From an uncultured Pelagibacteraceae bacterium (GTDB taxonomy: Bacteria; Pseudomonadota; Alphaproteobacteria; Pelagibacterales; Pelagibacteraceae): a stretch of DNA of 36,497 nt. Positions 33,278 to 36,497 of the stretch are shown piece after piece. The position numbers and the translations under genes were made by a program. The number at the start of each line of letters is the position of its first letter. The first letter of the stretch is position 1. Where the stretch lies: assembly GCA_902565935.1 (NCBI GenBank), contig CACFGT010000014.1:1-36497 (forward strand). The letters are read 5' to 3'. The notes beneath the pieces were generated by a model. The model had not been told where the DNA came from. It saw nothing but the letters and a program-made list of their open reading frames with translations, and did not search any database.

Positions 33278-34598
33278 AAAAATATTTATTAAAACTTTTG
33301 GTTGTCAAATGAATGAATACGATTCAAATCGTATTTTTGATACTGTTAAAAAAATTGGTTTTGCAAAAACACATAACATTGATGAAGCAAACTGTTATTT
33401 ATTAAACACATGTCACATCAGAGATAAAGCTAAAGAAAAAGTTTATCATGAGATTGGAAGGGTAAAAAAAAAATTTAAATCAAAACAAAAGCCCATGGTT
33501 ATAGTTGCTGGTTGTGTTGCTCAAGCAGAAAATGAGGAAATGCTAAAAAGAGAGCCATATATTGATTTAGTTATTGGTCCTCAAGCCTATCACAAGATAA
33601 ATAATAAGATTGAAGAATTTTTAGAAAATCAAAAAAGACTAGATGAAACTGAATTTGACGCCATTTCAAAATTTAATTTTTTTGAAAAAATTAAAAACTC
33701 TTCACAAAAAATATCATCTTTTTTAACCATCCAAGAAGGTTGTGATAAATTTTGTCATTTTTGCGTTGTTCCTTACACACGTGGGCCAGAATATTCAAGA
33801 CCGTTCGAAAAAATTATGAGTGAAGCAAAAATATTAGCAAATAATGGAGTTAAAGAAATTATTCTTCTTGGACAAAATGTAAATGCATACAACAATAAAA
33901 ATTACAGATTATCAGACTTAATTATTGAAATTGAAAAAATTCCAGAAATTTTAAGAATTAGATATACTACATCACATCCAAGAGATATGACAGATGACCT
34001 AATTAAAACATATGGGAAATCTAAAAAATTAATGCCATTAGTTCATTTACCAGTTCAAAGTGGTTCTAATAGAGTTTTGGAATTAATGAATAGAAAGCAT
34101 ATTATCGAGGATTACATAGAAGTTTACCATAAGCTAAAAGAAATTAATTCCTCAATAAAATTTTCAAGTGATTTTATTATTGGTTATCCAGGAGAAAATG
34201 AAAATGATTTTTATGACACACTTAATTTAATTAAAAGAATGAAATTTATAAATTCTTATTCTTTTATATTTAGTCCTAGACCAGGAACTACCGCCTCAAA
34301 ATTAAAATTAATCGACAGAAAAATATCTTTAAAGAGACTTGAGACAATTCAAAAAGAATTATTTTGTCAACAAATTGAAATGAATAAATCATTAGAGAAT
34401 AGTATTATTGATGTTTTAGTTGAAAATAAAACCGAAGAAAATGGTAAATTTTTCGGTAGATCAGAATATATGACTTCAGTTATATTTAATGCTAATGATG
34501 ACGATGTGGGTAAGATCGTGAAAGTAAAAATAAACAAAAGTAACCAAAATACACTTTTTGGTGAGATTATAAGAAATATAAAATTGAAAGTAGCTTAA
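33270..34598 (+). CDS. miaB: tRNA-2-methylthio-N6-dimethylallyladenosine synthase MiaB
   Basis: MiaB is a radical-SAM methylthiotransferase acting on i6A37 of tRNAs. The 442-residue protein has the N-terminal UPF0004 domain with three cluster cysteines (FGCQMNEYDS, LLNTCHIRDKA, VAGCVAQAE), the radical-SAM CxxxCxxC in EGCDKFCHFCVVPYTRG, and HLPVQSGSNRVLELMNR typical of the family. A C-terminal TRAM domain (about 380-442) binds tRNA. It is full length. The miaB-phoH-ybeY-lnt order is standard. It overlaps fur by 8 bp and ends 2 bases before phoH. Confidence 0.97.
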   Translation: MSKKIFIKTFGCQMNEYDSNRIFDTVKKIGFAKTHNIDEANCYLLNTCHIRDKAKEKVYHEIGRVKKKFKSKQKPMVIVAGCVAQAENEEMLKREPYIDLVIGPQAYHKINNKIEEFLENQKRLDETEFDAISKFNFFEKIKNSSQKISSFLTIQEGCDKFCHFCVVPYTRGPEYSRPFEKIMSEAKILANNGVKEIILLGQNVNAYNNKNYRLSDLIIEIEKIPEILRIRYTTSHPRDMTDDLIKTYGKSKKLMPLVHLPVQSGSNRVLELMNRKHIIEDYIEVYHKLKEINSSIKFSSDFIIGYPGENENDFYDTLNLIKRMKFINSYSFIFSPRPGTTASKLKLIDRKISLKRLETIQKELFCQQIEMNKSLENSIIDVLVENKTEENGKFFGRSEYMTSVIFNANDDDVGKIVKVKINKSNQNTLFGEIIRNIKLKVA

Positions 34599-34600
34599 AT

Positions 34601-35605
34601 TTGAGTGGTACAGTAAAAAAAAATATTCAAACAAGCTTAAAATTTGTTTATTCGGAAAATAATACTTTAAGTGTCATATTTCATGATAATAATTTATTAA
34701 TGGGAATTGTAGGAGAGTTTAATAAAAATCTGAAAGAGTTAGAGAAAATTACTGGTGCTAGTCTTTATTCTAGAGGAAATTCAATTTTAATTAAATCTAC
34801 GACTGAAAAAAATGAAATTGTGAAAAATGCAATTCAATTTTTAGTCAATCAATTTTTAAATAATGGTAGTATAGAAAATAAGGATGTTCTCTCATCGATT
34901 GATCAATTTATGATAAATGAAAAAGTAAAAAATACAAATGTTACAGATATCATTAAAACTCCAAAAAAATCTATTATACCAAGATCTGAAAAACAGAAAG
35001 AATATGTCAGAGCTTTAAGAGAAAAAGAGATTATCATTTCAGCAGGACCCGCAGGAACGGGCAAAACTTTTCTGGCTGTTGCAATTGGTCTAACAATGTT
35101 ACTTGAAAAAAAAATAGAAAGAATAATTTTATCTAGACCTGCAGTGGAAGCTGGTGAGAGACTAGGTTTTCTTCCAGGTGATATGAAAGAAAAAGTTGAT
35201 CCATATTTAAGACCTTTGTACGACTCATTGTATGATTTATTTCACTTTGAAAAAATTCAAAGGATGATTGAAATTGGTGATATTGAAATTGCTCCTCTGG
35301 CATTTATGAGAGGTAGAACTTTAAAGAATTCATTTGCAATTCTTGACGAAGCTCAAAACGCTACAGATACCCAAATTAAGATGTTTTTAACAAGAATTGG
35401 AGAAAACTCTAAAATTGTGGTGAATGGTGATCCTTCCCAAATTGATTTACCTAATAAAAATGCATCAGGTTTAGAAAGAGCAAAAAAACTACTTGCTCAT
35501 TTAAATGAAATTTCAGTTGTAGACTTTGACCATTCAGATGTTGTTAGACATCCTTTAGTATCAAAAATCGTCAAAGCATATTCTAACAGTAATGATCAAA
35601 ATTAA
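34601..35605 (+). CDS. ybeZ: PhoH family ATPase (YbeZ)
   Basis: A 334-residue PhoH-like P-loop ATPase of the YbeZ type, encoded beside its usual partner ybeY and thought to work in RNA processing or ribosome maturation. The start is TTG at 34601, 2 bases after the miaB stop; no ATG is available near. A KH-like N-terminal region (LMGIVGEFNKNLKELEKITGA) precedes the PhoH domain: Walker A GPAGTGKTF, RPAVEAGERLGFLPGD and Walker B FAILDEAQNATDTQ. The signature GDPSQIDLP is present. It overlaps ybeY by 14 bp. Confidence 0.95.
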   Translation: MSGTVKKNIQTSLKFVYSENNTLSVIFHDNNLLMGIVGEFNKNLKELEKITGASLYSRGNSILIKSTTEKNEIVKNAIQFLVNQFLNNGSIENKDVLSSIDQFMINEKVKNTNVTDIIKTPKKSIIPRSEKQKEYVRALREKEIIISAGPAGTGKTFLAVAIGLTMLLEKKIERIILSRPAVEAGERLGFLPGDMKEKVDPYLRPLYDSLYDLFHFEKIQRMIEIGDIEIAPLAFMRGRTLKNSFAILDEAQNATDTQIKMFLTRIGENSKIVVNGDPSQIDLPNKNASGLERAKKLLAHLNEISVVDFDHSDVVRHPLVSKIVKAYSNSNDQN

Positions 35606-36050
35606 TGTACTTTCAGAGGATAATTCTTGGTCAAAGAAATTAAAAAAAAAAGAAATTTTTTTTAATCAAATCTGTAAATATTTTCCTAAAAAGTTTCAAT
35701 TTATTAATAAAAAAGTTTATTTAACTCTCTTACTTTCCAATAATATGAATATTAAAAGACTGAACAGAATATTTAGAAATAAGAATAATCATACAGATAT
35801 TTTATCATTTCCATTTCATCAAAAAAAAAAAGCTAAGGAGATTTATTTAGGAGATATTATAATTAGTTATAATTATATGAATAAACCCAAAAAATTAAGC
35901 ACATATCTTTTTAAAGAGAAAGTTATTAAAATTTTTATTCATGGTTTTTTACACTTATTAGATTTTGATCATATCAAAAAAAATGATTATATAAAAATGC
36001 AAAATGAAGAACAAAAAATTTTTAAATCTGTTCAAAAGTTTATAAATTAA
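35592..36050 (+). CDS. ybeY: endoribonuclease YbeY (16S rRNA maturation)
   Basis: YbeY is a zinc-dependent endoribonuclease needed for 16S rRNA 3'-end maturation and 70S quality control. The 152-residue protein has HTDILSFPF and LGDIIISYN, and the metal motif HGFLHLLDFDH, in which three His coordinate zinc; the family's usual HGxLHLxGYDH has FD instead of GY-D here but keeps all metal ligands. It overlaps the 3' end of ybeZ by 14 bp and is followed one base later by lnt. The corC/tlyC gene that often sits between ybeY and lnt is absent. Confidence 0.93.
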   Translation: MIKINVLSEDNSWSKKLKKKEIFFNQICKYFPKKFQFINKKVYLTLLLSNNMNIKRLNRIFRNKNNHTDILSFPFHQKKKAKEIYLGDIIISYNYMNKPKKLSTYLFKEKVIKIFIHGFLHLLDFDHIKKNDYIKMQNEEQKIFKSVQKFIN

Positions 36051-36051
36051 A

Positions 36052-36497
36052 TTGAAGAAAAAATTTATATTTGATGTTTTAATATTATCTTCTCTGGGAG
36101 CATTAAGCTCCTTGAGTCTTCCTCCATTAAATTTTTTTATAATTAATTTCTTTACATTTAGCATTTTTTTTATTTTTTTATTTAAAAGATCAGTTATTAA
36201 AAATAGAAAAAAATTTTTTTTCTTATATGGATGGTTGTTTGGTTTTGGATATTTTCTAACAAATGTATATTGGATAACTATTTCTTTGACATTTGATGAA
36301 AATTTCAATTTTTTAATACCAATTGCACTTATAGTAATTCCTGTTTTTTTAGGGTTATTTTATGGGCTAGTTACACTTGTTTTTTATATTTTTAATTTTA
36401 GAGATGTAACAAGCGCCTTCTTTCTTTTTTCACTTTTATTTGGATTGACTGAGTATGCTAGAGGAAATGTATTAACTGGTTTTCCTTGGAATTTAAT
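36052..36497 (+). CDS. lnt: apolipoprotein N-acyltransferase (5' part, runs past window end)
   Basis: Lnt adds the third acyl chain to the N-terminal Cys of lipoproteins; lptE, the DUF3576 gene and the BON gene in this window encode likely substrates. The frame starts at TTG 36052, one base after the ybeY stop, and stays open for 148 codons to the window edge. It opens with a hydrophobic stretch (FDVLILSSLGALSSLSLPPL) and shows the family pattern GWLFGFGYFLTNVYWITISL, and near the end EYARGNVLTGFPWNL, which matches the Lnt E-x-(L)RG-x-x-x-TGFPW signature. The catalytic nitrilase domain lies beyond the window. Confidence 0.92.
   Translation, partial: MKKKFIFDVLILSSLGALSSLSLPPLNFFIINFFTFSIFFIFLFKRSVIKNRKKFFFLYGWLFGFGYFLTNVYWITISLTFDENFNFLIPIALIVIPVFLGLFYGLVTLVFYIFNFRDVTSAFFLFSLLFGLTEYARGNVLTGFPWNL

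Noticed and set aside
35958-36308. 116-codon minus-strand open frame over ybeY end and lnt start
   Set aside because: It is antisense to two recognised genes; the residues reflect AT-rich complement of membrane segments.

Overview
The window reads as a near-origin chromosomal segment of a SAR11-type alphaproteobacterium (Pelagibacterales, Candidatus Pelagibacter-like). This is inferred from strongly A/T-rich DNA, Lys/Asn/Ile-rich proteins, gaps of a few bases or overlaps between almost all genes, and alphaproteobacterial gene neighbourhoods (mnmE-mnmG-rsmG-parA-parB; leuS-lptE-holA; tsaB-fur-miaB-phoH-ybeY-lnt). No rRNA, tRNA, CRISPR, prophage or insertion sequence was seen. No gene-free stretch exceeds 300 bases. 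The longest are about 170 bp before the porin gene (11146-11315) and 110 bp before mnmG (2298-2407).

Layout. (1) 1-883, minus: the N-terminal part of a TPR/sulfotransferase protein, cut by the window edge. (2) 966-6557, plus: tRNA-wobble modification (mnmE, mnmG), 16S rRNA methylation (rsmG) and chromosome partition (parA, parB). A near-perfect parS site lies inside rsmG. rsmG and parA are one uninterrupted reading frame across a run of 13 A's. (3) 6547-11145, minus: holA, lptE, leuS and a DUF3576 lipoprotein. (4) 11316-12347, plus: a highly expressed-looking porin with a strong terminator. (5) 12380-14735: compact small genes (degenerate ThiE/TenI-like protein, YggS, L,D-transpeptidase, winged-helix regulator with a decayed receiver) and a 35-codon ArfA-like ribosome-rescue gene starting at TTG. 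(6) 14739-21668, minus: 2OG-Fe(II) oxygenase, adenosine kinase, nth, dapB, a tiny two-helix membrane protein, dnaJ, dnaK, grpE. A heat-shock (RpoH-type) promoter precedes dnaK. (7) 21705-24920: rdgB, an LppC-like periplasmic protein, rsmI and a BON-domain lipoprotein, matching the enterobacterial yraL-yraM-...-yraP neighbourhood without yraN. (8) 24917-27202, minus: maeB. (9) 27253-31457, plus: murJ, trpS, an Nfu-type Fe-S protein and a Bax-like glucosaminidase. (10) 31454-32509, minus: polysaccharide deacetylase. (11) 32463-36497, plus: a shrunken tsaB, fur, miaB, phoH (ybeZ), ybeY and the start of lnt. rimI and the corC/tlyC gene, commonly found in this cluster, are absent.

The main themes are translation fidelity and rescue, chromosome segregation, envelope biogenesis and protein folding. 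The unusual content lies in how densely information is packed: parS inside a coding region, stop codons inside a terminator hairpin, two divergent start codons sharing bases, divergent genes overlapping by 47 bp, and a homopolymer that decides whether rsmG and parA are one protein or two. No clearly new multi-gene system was found. The best candidates for new biology are the rsmG-parA junction, the miniature ArfA-like gene, the internally deleted TsaB, and the small membrane protein coupled to dapB.
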